Assembly: GCA_023665475.1 (NCBI GenBank)
Contig: JAMPEB010000003.1
Coordinates: forward strand, 207,189-271,188
Direction of reading: 5' to 3'
Length of the DNA: 64,000 nt
DNA from: Lachnoclostridium sp.
Lineage (GTDB): Bacteria; Bacillota; Clostridia; Lachnospirales; Lachnospiraceae
In this document: piece after piece, positions 43,335 to 52,906 of the stretch
Layout of the letters: each line of letters begins with the position of its first letter
Position numbering within the stretch: the first letter of the stretch is position 1
Position numbers and translations under genes: made by a program
Notes under the pieces: model-generated
The model's database searches: none
What the model was told of the DNA's origin: nothing
The model's input: only the letters and a program-made list of their open reading frames with translations

Positions 43335-44733
43335 TATAATCTCCATTCCGTTTATATCCCTTAATTTCCTCGCATGCCTCCTTTGACAAAAGCAACACAC
43401 AGATAAGGTTCGGCACCGCCATCAACGCGTTACAGATATCCGAAAAATCCCACACTGCCTGCAAGGAACACACTGCCCCTACAAATGTCACCAACGCATA
43501 GAAAAAGCGATAATACATACAGTATCGGGTCCCTGCCAGAAATTCAAACGCTTTCTCCCCCTGATATGCCCAGCCCACTATGGTGGCAAAAGCAAAAAGC
43601 GCAATGCAGATGCTGACAAAGACTGCCCCATACTCTCCGAAGGTAGTCTGAAACACTGCTATGATCAATGCGGTTCCTGTGAGCAATCCTCCTTCATTAT
43701 CCACGGTTCCAAGCATTCCCGACGCCGCAATGGCAAGACCCGTCACAAAGCAGATCACCATCGTATCCAAAAACACCCCTGTCATGCTGATATATCCCTG
43801 TTTGACATAGTCCTTTGTATCTGCGGCGGCCGCACTGATACCTGCTGCTCCAAGACCCGCCTCATTGGAAAAAACGCCTCTGGATACGCCCCACCTAAGA
43901 GCCTGCGCCCCGTTTGCACAAATCTGTCCTCCGATTCCCCCACACACCGCTCTCGGGGAAAACGCCATCCCTATCATCTGAAAAATTCCATAAGGAAGAT
44001 TTGGCAAATGGGTCAAAATAACCCAAAAGGTTCCTAACAGATAAAAAATCCCCATAAAGGGCACCATCACCTTGGTGACCTTTGAAATACTTCCGATACC
44101 TCCCAACACTACCAGAATGGTTATAACGGTCACTACAAGCCCCGTCCCGTACACCGGCACATGAAAGGTAACCTTCATGGCATCCGCAATGGAATTGGAC
44201 TGTGTCATATTCCCCATTCCAAAGGAAGCCATAACTGCAAAAAAAGCAAAAATCCCTCCCAGAAATCGTCCTATTTTTCTGTTGGGAAGTCCGTTTGCCA
44301 TAGTGTACATGGGACCTCCCACAAATTCGTTTTTTGTATTCCGGCTCCGGTATTTTACCGCCAGCATACTCTCTACCAGTTTGGTTGCCATTCCTATCAG
44401 ACTGGATAACATCATCCAGATCAAAGACCCGGGGCCTCCTAACACCATGGCGGTGGCTACGCCTACGATATTCCCCGTGCCAATGGTAGCCGCCAGCTCC
44501 GTTGTCAGGGAGGAAAAAGAAGAAATACCTTCCGGATGCTTCTCTTTGGTCTTCCTTTTACTTTCTGCACCTATGGCGCATAACAGTGCAAATTTCAAAT
44601 TTTTCAAGGGCAGAAAATCGAGGCTTACCATGAGATAAATTCCCGTTCCCAACAGCAAAGCCAACATTCCCGGTCCCCATACCAGATTATCCGCTTCCCT
44701 TAACCACTGACTGACTGTCCCCCATTTTTCCAT
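43306..44733 (-). CDS. Alanine/glycine:cation symporter, AGCS family
   Basis: 475 residues with about eleven membrane helices. AGCS signatures are present: ELAATIGTGNIVGVATAMVLGGPGSLIWM, EFVGGPMYTM.NGL, and RWGVSRGVFSNEAGLGAAGIS. Imports alanine or glycine with sodium. The GT39 gene downstream overlaps its last codons. No glycine riboswitch seen upstream; a strong hairpin (44748-44780) lies just before the start. Confidence 0.95.
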   Translation of the reverse strand: MEKWGTVSQWLREADNLVWGPGMLALLLGTGIYLMVSLDFLPLKNLKFALLCAIGAESKRKTKEKHPEGISSFSSLTTELAATIGTGNIVGVATAMVLGGPGSLIWMMLSSLIGMATKLVESMLAVKYRSRNTKNEFVGGPMYTMANGLPNRKIGRFLGGIFAFFAVMASFGMGNMTQSNSIADAMKVTFHVPVYGTGLVVTVITILVVLGGIGSISKVTKVMVPFMGIFYLLGTFWVILTHLPNLPYGIFQMIGMAFSPRAVCGGIGGQICANGAQALRWGVSRGVFSNEAGLGAAGISAAAADTKDYVKQGYISMTGVFLDTMVICFVTGLAIAASGMLGTVDNEGGLLTGTALIIAVFQTTFGEYGAVFVSICIALFAFATIVGWAYQGEKAFEFLAGTRYCMYYRFFYALVTFVGAVCSLQAVWDFSDICNALMAVPNLICVLLLSKEACEEIKGYKRNGDYNEHKKYCEF

Positions 44734-44747
44734 ATTTTTTGTTCCAT

Positions 44748-44780
44748 CCTGTTTTACTCACTACAATATAGTAAAACAGG
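44748..44780. terminator. Strong hairpin between amidase and symporter genes
   Basis: Perfect 11-bp stem CCTGTTTTACT/AGTAAAACAGG with an 11-nt loop. On the minus strand it follows the amidase stop by 14 nt but has no T-tail; it may reduce read-through into the symporter or stabilise the 3' end. Confidence 0.5.
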
Positions 44781-44793
44781 GGCTTATTTATTC

Positions 44794-45717
44794 CTAATTT
44801 GAGGGCTTCTCCAGAAATGCATCTATGCCGTTTGCTATGCCCGCCGCAATTTTTTGCTGATATTCCTCCGTTGCCATAAGAGCGTCCTCTGTTTCGTTCG
44901 TCATATATCCCATCTCCACAATGGTCACAGGCACCTGACACCAATTAATGCCGCTCATGGTATCGGTTTCCCATACTCTCTGCTTTTTACATCCGGTTGC
45001 TTCCACCAGGGCATCCAAAACACTCGTCGACAATTCTTTGCTGGAAGAATACAGTTCTTTATTGTAAGGATTATCCGCCGTCTGACAAATTGTCATTGCA
45101 CCGTTTACGGAAGCATTTTCCGAACCGTTTGCATGAATGCGGATAAAGGCGTCCGCCTCCGCGTTATTGGCTACCTCGGCTCTCTCAGCGTTGCTCATAT
45201 TGACATCACTGTCTTCCCTTACCATAAGGACCTCATATCCCCTGTCCGTAAGTTCATCCCTAAGCTTGCAGGCAACCATTAAAGTTAATTCATATTCTTT
45301 CAGTCCGCTGACCACACCCGAAGTCCCGCCCGCTACTTTCGCCTTCATCTCCTGCGCCCCGGGACCGATAGGTTCCTTCTCATTGTTGCCCTTTGACTGA
45401 TGTCCGGCGTCAATCACAATCAGGAACTTATCGGTTTCCTCCTGCGGTTTTACATCCGCTTCTGTCTTAAGGCCGTCTTCCTGTGATTCTTCTGTTTCTA
45501 AGTCCGTTTCTTGTTTCCCTGCGATTTCTGTATTTTCTATGATTTCTATGGTTTCTGTGGTTTCTGTCTCCCCCTGCTTTGATTGGGGCAAAGCTTCTAT
45601 GATAAAGTCCGCAGGAGGCTCGCCACCGCTGTTATTCCCACAGGCGCAGCAAACCGTTAAAATCCCTATTCCCAATATAGTACGGATAAGATACTTTTTG
45701 ATACTGTTACGAATCAT
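44794..45717 (-). CDS. N-acetylmuramoyl-L-alanine amidase, lipoprotein
   Basis: 307 residues. A lipoprotein signal peptide (lipobox VCCAC near residue 26), an acidic Glu/Thr-rich linker (about 40-95), and an Amidase_3 zinc domain with VIDAGHQ (His), EYELTL (Glu), IRIHANGS (second His) and [11 protein letters not shown] (catalytic Glu). Cleaves the bond between MurNAc and the stem peptide. The gene is flanked by an ABC-2 exporter and a symporter. Confidence 0.93.
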   Translation of the reverse strand: MIRNSIKKYLIRTILGIGILTVCCACGNNSGGEPPADFIIEALPQSKQGETETTETIEIIENTEIAGKQETDLETEESQEDGLKTEADVKPQEETDKFLIVIDAGHQSKGNNEKEPIGPGAQEMKAKVAGGTSGVVSGLKEYELTLMVACKLRDELTDRGYEVLMVREDSDVNMSNAERAEVANNAEADAFIRIHANGSENASVNGAMTICQTADNPYNKELYSSSKELSTSVLDALVEATGCKKQRVWETDTMSGINWCQVPVTIVEMGYMTNETEDALMATEEYQQKIAAGIANGIDAFLEKPSN

Positions 45718-45734
45718 AAAACCTTCTCCTCAAG

Positions 45735-46862
45735 TTATTCTCTCGTCTGCCACCAATGCAGCAAAATACACAAAACAGCCGCCACCGCCGCATAAATTAC
45801 CATAGCCTTCAGATAGTACGGATTGTGAATGGAATTCAGATAATAATACAACGGAAACAGATATCTAAGCGCTTTCCAACTATTAATTCCGATAAATACC
45901 GGACACATCACCAGCATCCCCAACAGCGCAACGGGAATGCAGCTCCCCAACAAAGCCGGAGTACGGCATATCAGCCGGAGCAGATTGCTAAAAGCCACTG
46001 TACAGCAGGCAAAAAGCACCGCACTGAAAATTTCTCTGTGCCAGACAGTGAACACCCCTGCAAGTCCGCAGCCCAGAAGCAGAATCACCACCGCATCCGA
46101 CAACAGCACCGCATGGGAATAAAATGCCATCCACAGCCTGTTTCTTGCGGATATTTTTGAAAAAGTCCCCCTCTGCTCATCCTGCATATAATAAAGGGAT
46201 GCCGTAAATCCGCACAATGCCAGCCAGACTCCCAGAATCCCCCTCACCGGCGCAAGAAGATAGTCAATCCCCTCGTCCGCCTGTCCGTCAGGATATTCCA
46301 TTTGAAAAAAGCTGCCTTTTATCAGATTTTGATGATATACCTCCAAAAGCTGTGCATCATCTGCCTGCGTTTCGCTGATATTTAAATCGCTGCGCACAAA
46401 ATTTTCGTAAACGGCATAGGAAAAAGCCGGATATAAAGTATTGCAAAGAACTTCCCTGGTTAACATAAGAGATGCATTGTCTTCCCGCTCCACCACCGTT
46501 ACCACCGGCTTGATATGTCCGGCAAACGCCGATTTTCTCAGTTCCTCTTCTAGATTCTCAGGAAAGAGCCATGCAGCGTCCGCTTCATAATTTGCCACCA
46601 TTTCCCGTGCCCGGGAAGGCGTCTCGCAGATACTGTAGCGGAACACACTATCCTTTTTCATCAGCTTCTCTAAAATTTCCGCCGACAATTCTTCCTCCGG
46701 ATTCTGCATACACAGAACAATTTTTACAATCCCGCTCTCCCCTTTTGCGGCTATACGGATTCCTGCCACCAAAACCGGCACCATGCAAAGAATAATAATA
46801 AAGCTGAGTTTTTTAAACAAACGCTTATTTAACAGAAAATATCTCATCGCTATCCGGCTCAC
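45735..46862 (-). CDS. ABC-2 type transporter permease (second subunit)
   Basis: 375 residues: one N-terminal helix (about 17-35), an extracellular domain of roughly 170 residues, then five or six helices (about 210-370). This is the YhgE/ABC-2 topology. It lies 28 nt after a related permease (46891) and probably forms a heterodimer with it, powered by the ATPase at 48136. The substrate is unknown. Confidence 0.82.
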   Translation of the reverse strand: MSRIAMRYFLLNKRLFKKLSFIIILCMVPVLVAGIRIAAKGESGIVKIVLCMQNPEEELSAEILEKLMKKDSVFRYSICETPSRAREMVANYEADAAWLFPENLEEELRKSAFAGHIKPVVTVVEREDNASLMLTREVLCNTLYPAFSYAVYENFVRSDLNISETQADDAQLLEVYHQNLIKGSFFQMEYPDGQADEGIDYLLAPVRGILGVWLALCGFTASLYYMQDEQRGTFSKISARNRLWMAFYSHAVLLSDAVVILLLGCGLAGVFTVWHREIFSAVLFACCTVAFSNLLRLICRTPALLGSCIPVALLGMLVMCPVFIGINSWKALRYLFPLYYYLNSIHNPYYLKAMVIYAAVAAVLCILLHWWQTRE

Positions 46863-46890
46863 TTTTTGTTCTCCTCATTTTTGCATTTTC

Positions 46891-48135
46891 CTAACCGTTC
46901 TGTATCCTGTATTTTCTGACACCCATGGATAACCCCAGAAACAGCAGCAAGTAAAAGCAGATGCCCAGACTTCCCGTAAGCGAAAGATTTCCCAAAAAAC
47001 ATTCATTCACATAATGCAGGGCTGCTCCGGTAGGCAGCAGTTCCCCGATTCTCTGCACCATATCCGGGAAAAAAGCTGCCGGATAAAAACAACCCGAGAC
47101 ATAAGCCATGCTGATACAGCATACAAACTGTGTCAGGATACTGCTGACAATTCCCGACATCATCTCATAGAGCAAAAACTGCATGGCGGCAATCATGGCT
47201 GCCACAGGCAGAAATCTGACAAAAAATTCCGGCAGGGTCTCCGCTTTCATATCCTTCCACTCAGGCAGTTCCGGAAAACCTCTTTCCAAAACAATCATAA
47301 GCAGCAGAAAAATACCCGCCATATAAATAACAGTCAGGCACAGATAGGACAGATATTCTCCCAGCACCTGAAAAAACGCTCCCACCCCTTTTGCAGACAT
47401 TATTTTGTGAAGCTCCCTGCTTCTGTTGATAAAGAAGGAACTGTTGTTGATTCCTGCCAGCAAAAGAAAAATAATCAATATGCTGCAGAAATAATATCCC
47501 TGTGTGGACAGACCGTTTGCCATGCCCAATACTTCCACTTCGCATAGTTTTGTACGGTTCAGCACAAACTCCACCAAACGAAAGCATAACTTCTGCGTGG
47601 CATCTTCCCATTCACTGCCCCTGTCCTGCATTTGCAGAACTCTCTGCATTCCGAAAACAGCGCTTTGGCTTCTGGTCACCAAGGTAGACGCCACATCCAC
47701 CAATTCCATGGCAAGCGTTCCCGCAATGCCTTTCTGTCCGCCCCCTGCCACATAAGTAATATAAACATCATTGGCTCCGCTGTCCAAAGCCCCGAGAAGT
47801 CCGTCCGGCAGACGCAGATAAGCGCTGATTTCTCCCCTGCGTAGTCCCTTTGCCGCTTCTTTTTCCGTCATATCCCGCAATTCGAGCATAAACCGGGAAT
47901 CATCCAGAGATTGTATCAAAGTATAAAACTGTAGCCCCAGATAGGAATCTCCGAACTCTCCGACAACTCCAATCTGAAATTTTTTGCCGTTTTCCGATAA
48001 AACCCCGTCCTCCAAAAATCGGGCAGCAAGAATTCCCATGCATGCGCACGCCAGAAGATTCACGGCAAGCAGCACAGGCAATACCTTACACATTCTTTTT
48101 AATTGCATTTGAAAATAAGAAAAATTTCTTCCCAT
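46891..48135 (-). CDS. ABC-2 type transporter permease (first subunit)
   Basis: 414 residues with the same layout as its neighbour: one N-terminal helix (about 17-36), an extracellular domain with ISAYLRLPDGLLGALDSG, then six helices in the second half, including the FLLLAGINNSSFFINRSRELHK stretch. Its ATG directly follows the ATPase stop codon, so the two are translated together. Confidence 0.85.
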   Translation of the reverse strand: MGRNFSYFQMQLKRMCKVLPVLLAVNLLACACMGILAARFLEDGVLSENGKKFQIGVVGEFGDSYLGLQFYTLIQSLDDSRFMLELRDMTEKEAAKGLRRGEISAYLRLPDGLLGALDSGANDVYITYVAGGGQKGIAGTLAMELVDVASTLVTRSQSAVFGMQRVLQMQDRGSEWEDATQKLCFRLVEFVLNRTKLCEVEVLGMANGLSTQGYYFCSILIIFLLLAGINNSSFFINRSRELHKIMSAKGVGAFFQVLGEYLSYLCLTVIYMAGIFLLLMIVLERGFPELPEWKDMKAETLPEFFVRFLPVAAMIAAMQFLLYEMMSGIVSSILTQFVCCISMAYVSGCFYPAAFFPDMVQRIGELLPTGAALHYVNECFLGNLSLTGSLGICFYLLLFLGLSMGVRKYRIQNG

Positions 48136-48804
48136 TTATAATTTCCCTGCCAAATGATGGATATTTCCGTCATATTCATAAAAAATCAGCGAACCCTGCT
48201 TTAAAATATAGCATTGGTCACACAATTCAAGCTCCCTTGTATCGTGAGTCGCCAGCAGAAGAATGCCTCCCTCCGCCTTGTATCTTTCAAAATAATTATA
48301 AATGCGTTCTTTGCAGATGAGATCTAACGCCGCGGAAGGCTCATCCAGCAGCAGGATTTTAGGGTTTCCCGCCACGGCACAGCCGATAGACAGGCGTTTT
48401 TTCATGCCTCCGGACATTTTATGTACCGGCGTTTTTAAAAAGAGATCTATCCCCAGCATGGCAAGCACCCCGTCCGAAAGTTCTCTGTTCAATTTATCCT
48501 TGTCATACCACATTCTAAGATTGTCCCATGCCGTCAGCTCTTCGATCAGCGGATCCTGCTGAGGCACATATCCCAGCACCTTGGCGCGCAGTCCGCCGTT
48601 TTTGAACAAATCTTCTTTCCCATACAAAAAACTTCCGGCGTCCGCTTTCTGTACTCCTGCCAAAATCGAGAGCAATGTGGATTTGCCGCAGCCGTTTTCC
48701 CCGAGAATACAAGTACAGCTTCCTTCTGTGGCTGTCAGGGAAATATCTGTCAACACTCTTTTTCGCCTATACTTTTTTTGTATCCCCGACAACTCGATTT
48801 GCAT
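48136..48804 (-). CDS. ABC transporter ATP-binding protein (exporter type)
   Basis: 222 residues from the ATG at 48804; a longer start at 48837 cannot be excluded because neither has a strong SD. Walker A GENGCGKST, Q-loop VPQQDPL, signature MSGGMKKR, Walker B LLLDEPSAALD, His switch ATHD. The MSGGMKKR signature is typical of ABC-2 drug/peptide exporters. First gene of the ATPase-permease-permease-amidase set. Confidence 0.93.
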   Translation of the reverse strand: MQIELSGIQKKYRRKRVLTDISLTATEGSCTCILGENGCGKSTLLSILAGVQKADAGSFLYGKEDLFKNGGLRAKVLGYVPQQDPLIEELTAWDNLRMWYDKDKLNRELSDGVLAMLGIDLFLKTPVHKMSGGMKKRLSIGCAVAGNPKILLLDEPSAALDLICKERIYNYFERYKAEGGILLLATHDTRELELCDQCYILKQGSLIFYEYDGNIHHLAGKL

Positions 48805-48838
48805 ACCGATAACCACGCCTTTCCGCAAAACCAACACT

Positions 48839-49873
48839 TTAAATATACTGCTGCTCTATTTCCATATCGTTTTCCCTTACTCTGACGACCGCCATACTGC
48901 CTACCGTCAAAGGCATCATCGGGGGCAGATGTCCTAAATCCACATCCATTATGACAGGCACATTCTTTCGTCCTGCTACCTCCAACACCGCCCGATAAGC
49001 GTCAAGTCCCATCATCTCCTGCCCGAAGCAAAGAGGTCTGCCGACCAAAAAGCCTTTTACATAACGAAACCATCCCGCCTCCTCCATCTGCCACATGGCA
49101 CGCCTTATGGCAAAAACATTTAAATCGCAGGCTTCCAGAAACCAGATAATGCCGTCCTCTTTATATTTTTCCAGAAATTCTTTCGTTTTGTCAAAACGGG
49201 TTCCCAGAAGATTCACCAGACAGTCCATACAGCCGCCCAAAAGCCTTCCTTGAAAGACTGCGTTTTCTACAAGGACATTTCCCAGATAACTTTTCAATCT
49301 TCTTTTTTCTGTCACATGATAGGGTTCCAGAGGATTTTCCTCATTTTTTAAAGATTCCTTTTCCCACTTATCATATCCCCTGACGGTATTCCTTTTCCCA
49401 GTAAGCAGTTCAAAAGCGTCCTGTATCGCCTCATGCCACGGTTCCATGCCGAAAGCCGCCGCGCAGGGTCCGTAAATGGACGCTGTATCACAAAGCGTTG
49501 CCAAAAGATATGTCATGTTGGTATTATCCGAATAGCCCATATACCATTTGGGCTTAGCATTCTTTATTGCCTCAAAATCCATGTGGCTTAAGACTTCACA
49601 CATAAGTTCCCCGCCGCCGCAGGAAATCAGGCAGTCGTTTCTTTCGCTGACATAATATGACATCAGCTCTGCCGCGCATTTTTCCGGAGTATTGCTGATG
49701 CCGATTCCCTCCCCTGCATAACAGTTGGGTCCTATATCCAATTGATAGCCCATTTCCATAAATTTCTTTTTGGCGTTTTCAAAACCGCTTAAATAAGGCT
49801 CTATCTGACATCCAAAGGAAGGAGCCACAAAGCCGATGGTTCCTCCCTGTTCCAGATTTTTGGGATATTTCAT
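48839..49873 (-). CDS. LD-carboxypeptidase (peptidase S66)
   Basis: 344 residues from the ATG at 49873 (GGGAGG 9 nt upstream). The catalytic Ser lies in MGYSDNTNMTY, the Glu in WFLEACDLN, and the His in DVDLGHLPPMMPL, together the S66 triad. The enzyme removes the terminal D-Ala of tetrapeptides in cytoplasmic muropeptide recycling (LdcA), though some S66 members cleave microcin C. Located just upstream of an ABC exporter; a link to self-immunity is only a possibility. Confidence 0.92.
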   Translation of the reverse strand: MKYPKNLEQGGTIGFVAPSFGCQIEPYLSGFENAKKKFMEMGYQLDIGPNCYAGEGIGISNTPEKCAAELMSYYVSERNDCLISCGGGELMCEVLSHMDFEAIKNAKPKWYMGYSDNTNMTYLLATLCDTASIYGPCAAAFGMEPWHEAIQDAFELLTGKRNTVRGYDKWEKESLKNEENPLEPYHVTEKRRLKSYLGNVLVENAVFQGRLLGGCMDCLVNLLGTRFDKTKEFLEKYKEDGIIWFLEACDLNVFAIRRAMWQMEEAGWFRYVKGFLVGRPLCFGQEMMGLDAYRAVLEVAGRKNVPVIMDVDLGHLPPMMPLTVGSMAVVRVRENDMEIEQQYI

Positions 49874-50016
49874 AAGCAAAAGCCTCCCTATAAAATCTCA
49901 GTTTATGCTCGGTAACGAAAGCATTTACCAGCAATCGGTTTCGCAAATTTCTGTAACCTTTGATTCCTGCCGGCAATGAGTCAAGTCAGCATAGTTGATT
50001 GACTTATAGCTTAAAG

Positions 50017-51294
50017 TCAAGCCTCAAAGTCAAATTTATCATAAATATCAAGCCCGTCAAAGGTTGCAAAATAATCCTTCGGGGTCTCTGCCCGGCGAAT
50101 CAGCTCCACGCTGCCGTCTTCCTTCAGTAAAAGCTCTGCGGATTTTAATTTGCCATTATAATTATACCCCATGGCAAACCCGTGGGCGCCGGTATCATGA
50201 ATGGCAATGTAATCGCCAATTTCTATCCGGGGAAGCATCCTGTCAACCGCAAATTTATCATTATTCTCACACAGGGAACCGGTCACATCATACATATGGT
50301 CGCAGGGCGCATCCTCTTTGCCCAGCACAGTGATATGATGATATGCCCCATACATGGCAGGGCGCATTAAATTCACGGCGCAGGCATCCACGCCGATATA
50401 TTCCTTGTGGGTATGCTTCTCATGAATGACCTGAGTTACCAGATGTCCGTAAGGCGCCATCATGAAACGCCCAAGCTCTGTGTAAATCGCCACATCCCCC
50501 ATGCCTGCAGGCGCCAAAACTTCCTCATAAACCTTTCTCACGCCCTCACCGATTGCCCTGATATCATTGGGTTCCTGATCGGGATGATAAGGAACGCCGA
50601 CACCGCCGGAAAGATTGATAAAGGTAATATGGGCGCCCGTCTCCTCTTTCAATTTGACAGCCACCTCAAACAAAGTCTTTGCCAATGTGGGATAATACTC
50701 ATTGGTCACGGTATTGCTTGCCAAAAACGCATGGATTCCGAAATTCTCCACGCCTTTTGCTTTCAGTATCTTAAACCCTTCAAAAAGCTGCTCCGTAGTA
50801 AAACCGTACTTTGCATCCCCGGGATTGTCCATAATGCTGTTGCTGATGGAGAAAAATCCGCCTGGATTGTAACGGCAGCTTAAAGTTTTGGGCAGATATC
50901 CTATGGTTTTTTCCAGAAAATCAATATGGGTAAAATCATCCAGATTAATGGTAGCCCCGATTTTCGCCGCATAAGAAAACTCATTTGCGGGAGTATCGTT
51001 GGAGGAAAACATAATGTCCTCTCCCTTAAGTCCCATGGCGTTACTGAGCATCAGCTCCGTAAGGGAGGAACAGTCACAGCCGCAGCCGTAATCCCTTAAA
51101 ATATTGATAAGGTAAGGATTGGGGGTCGCCTTTACCGCAAAAAATTCCTTGTACCCCTTATTCCATGAAAATGCCTCTTTTAATGCCTTTGCATTCTCAC
51201 GGATACCCTTCTCGTCATAAATGTGAAAAGGAGTTGGGTATTTCTTCACAATCTCCTCAATCATTTCTTTTGTCACAAACGCTTTCTTTTCCAT
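50017..51294 (-). CDS. lysA: Diaminopimelate decarboxylase
   Basis: 425 residues. Fold-type III PLP decarboxylase making lysine from meso-diaminopimelate. The PLP lysine is Lys55 in FFAVKATPNP; GIHAFL, LSGGVG.PY and ELGR are conserved sites, and the C-terminal CENNDKFA....I..GD motif provides the Cys from the second subunit. No lysine riboswitch is recognisable in the short gap upstream. Other lysine genes are absent here. Confidence 0.9.
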   Translation of the reverse strand: MEKKAFVTKEMIEEIVKKYPTPFHIYDEKGIRENAKALKEAFSWNKGYKEFFAVKATPNPYLINILRDYGCGCDCSSLTELMLSNAMGLKGEDIMFSSNDTPANEFSYAAKIGATINLDDFTHIDFLEKTIGYLPKTLSCRYNPGGFFSISNSIMDNPGDAKYGFTTEQLFEGFKILKAKGVENFGIHAFLASNTVTNEYYPTLAKTLFEVAVKLKEETGAHITFINLSGGVGVPYHPDQEPNDIRAIGEGVRKVYEEVLAPAGMGDVAIYTELGRFMMAPYGHLVTQVIHEKHTHKEYIGVDACAVNLMRPAMYGAYHHITVLGKEDAPCDHMYDVTGSLCENNDKFAVDRMLPRIEIGDYIAIHDTGAHGFAMGYNYNGKLKSAELLLKEDGSVELIRRAETPKDYFATFDGLDIYDKFDFEA

Positions 51295-51330
51295 TGTAGT
51301 TCCGGACTCCTTCCTTATGTTATCCTAAAA

Positions 51331-52005
51331 TCATACATTTTCAATCTGCCAATCAATGGGCGTTTCCCCATGCTCCTCCAAAAAACGATTGGTCTTGCCA
51401 AAAGGCCTGCTTCCGAAAAATCCCCGGTAAGCGGACAGGGGGCTAGGATGAGGCGCTTCTAAAATCAAGTGGTTGGGATTATTTAACATCTTCTTTTTCA
51501 TCTGTGCAGGCTTTCCCCACAAAAGAAACACGATAGGTCTGTCCTGCTCATTTAACGCCCTGATAGCCGCATTGGTAAACTCTTCCCATCCTCTTCCCTG
51601 ATGAGAATTGGCCACATGCGCCCGAACCGTAAGCACCGTATTTAACATTAAGACGCCTTGGTTTGCCCATTTCACCAGATAACCGTTATTGGGAATCTCA
51701 CAGCCCAAGTCGTCATGAAGCTCCTGATAAATATTCACAAGAGACGGCGGAATCTCCACATCCGGCTTCACGGAAAAACAAAGCCCGTGAGCCTGTCCCA
51801 CATTGTGATAAGGATCCTGCCCAATGATAACCACCTTTACCTTGCTTAAAGGAGTCAGATGAAAAGCATTAAAGATATCATCCGCAGGGGGGAATACCTG
51901 TGTGGTATTGTATTCCGACAGGACGAACTTGTATAATTCTTTATAATAAGGCTTACGGAACTCTTCATCCAAAACGGTAAGCCAATCGTTATCTATCATT
52001 GCCAT
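51331..52005 (-). CDS. ung: Uracil-DNA glycosylase
   Basis: 224 residues from the ATG at 52005 (GGAG 9 nt upstream). Family 1 UDG motifs intact: GQDPYHN (catalytic Asp, Tyr cage), LCFSV, LLWG and the HPSPLSAYRGFFG leucine loop. Removes uracil from DNA as the first step of base-excision repair. It lies between hisF and lysA without obvious functional link. Confidence 0.97.
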   Translation of the reverse strand: MAMIDNDWLTVLDEEFRKPYYKELYKFVLSEYNTTQVFPPADDIFNAFHLTPLSKVKVVIIGQDPYHNVGQAHGLCFSVKPDVEIPPSLVNIYQELHDDLGCEIPNNGYLVKWANQGVLMLNTVLTVRAHVANSHQGRGWEEFTNAAIRALNEQDRPIVFLLWGKPAQMKKKMLNNPNHLILEAPHPSPLSAYRGFFGSRPFGKTNRFLEEHGETPIDWQIENV

Positions 52006-52068
52006 AGCCGATTTCTCCTTTGTAAAAAAACTTATCGGAAGCTTCACAATTACCAAAAATCTTTATTT

Positions 52069-52830
52069 TTACAACCGCACACTGACTCCCCGCTCCCTTA
52101 AGTATTCCTTCACCTGGCGAATCGTAAGCTCCTTGTAATGAAACAGGGATGCCGCTAACACTGCCTCCGCCTTTGCCTCATTTAACGCCTCATAAAAATG
52201 CTCTAACTTCCCGGCTCCCCCGGAAGCAATTACCGGAATATCCACTGCCTCCGCAACTGCCTTGGTCAGAGGAATATCGTATCCTGCTTTGGTGCCGTCC
52301 CCGTCCATGCTGGTCAAAAGAATCTCTCCTGCTCCCAGCTTTTCCGCCTGAACAGCCCATTCCACGGCATCCATTCCCATATCGATGCGTCCGCCGTTTT
52401 TATAAATATTCCATCCGCTGCCGTCGGGGCGCAGCTTTGCATCGATCGCCACCACTACGCATTGGCTTCCGAATTTATCCGCTGCATCCGAAATGAGTCT
52501 TGGATTCATGATTGCCGCGGAATTGACGGATATCTTGTCCGCACCCTCTCTTAAAATTGCCCTGAAATCCTCCACTGTCTGAATGCCGCCTCCCACAGTA
52601 AAAGGAATAAAGACATTTGCCGCTACCTGTCTCACCCACTCCAATTGTGTATCCCGACTGTCCGCAGACGCCATGATATCCAGAAACACCACTTCGTCTG
52701 CTCCTTCCTTATCATAAACCGCCGCCACCTGTGCCGGGTCTCCCGCATCTTTTAAATTTTCAAAATGAACGCCCTTCACTACCCTTCCGTCCTTCACATC
52801 CAGACAGGGGATAATTCTCTTTGTATGCAT
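52069..52830 (-). CDS. hisF: Imidazole glycerol phosphate synthase cyclase subunit
   Basis: 253 residues from the ATG at 52830, the standard length. A (beta/alpha)8 barrel with catalytic Asp11 ([14 protein letters not shown]) and the second Asp in [18 protein letters not shown] and [10 protein letters not shown] bind the phosphates. With HisH it makes IGP and AICAR in histidine synthesis. The ribosome binding site (GAGAGGG) belongs to repeat III-b. No other his genes are in the window. Confidence 0.97.
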   Translation of the reverse strand: MHTKRIIPCLDVKDGRVVKGVHFENLKDAGDPAQVAAVYDKEGADEVVFLDIMASADSRDTQLEWVRQVAANVFIPFTVGGGIQTVEDFRAILREGADKISVNSAAIMNPRLISDAADKFGSQCVVVAIDAKLRPDGSGWNIYKNGGRIDMGMDAVEWAVQAEKLGAGEILLTSMDGDGTKAGYDIPLTKAVAEAVDIPVIASGGAGKLEHFYEALNEAKAEAVLAASLFHYKELTIRQVKEYLRERGVSVRL

Positions 52831-52835
52831 ATTCC

Positions 52836-52906
52836 CTCTCATCCCGCCGCGTAAACGGCATTTTAATCGGTGGGAACTTTGAGATGCGCAGCGTCACTGA
52901 TTCCGA
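52836..52906 (-). repeat. Start-proximal repeat, family III, copy b
   Basis: About 70 bp related to copies at 36511 and 55602, with GCCGT..GCGGC and GACGCTGCGCATC hairpins. One end gives the hisF ribosome binding site; the other end overlaps the hisH 3' end, encoding its last residues and stop. Confidence 0.8.

Noticed and set aside
50017..51330. Lysine riboswitch upstream of lysA
   Set aside because: The gap upstream is only about 36 nt, too short, and no conserved core is visible.
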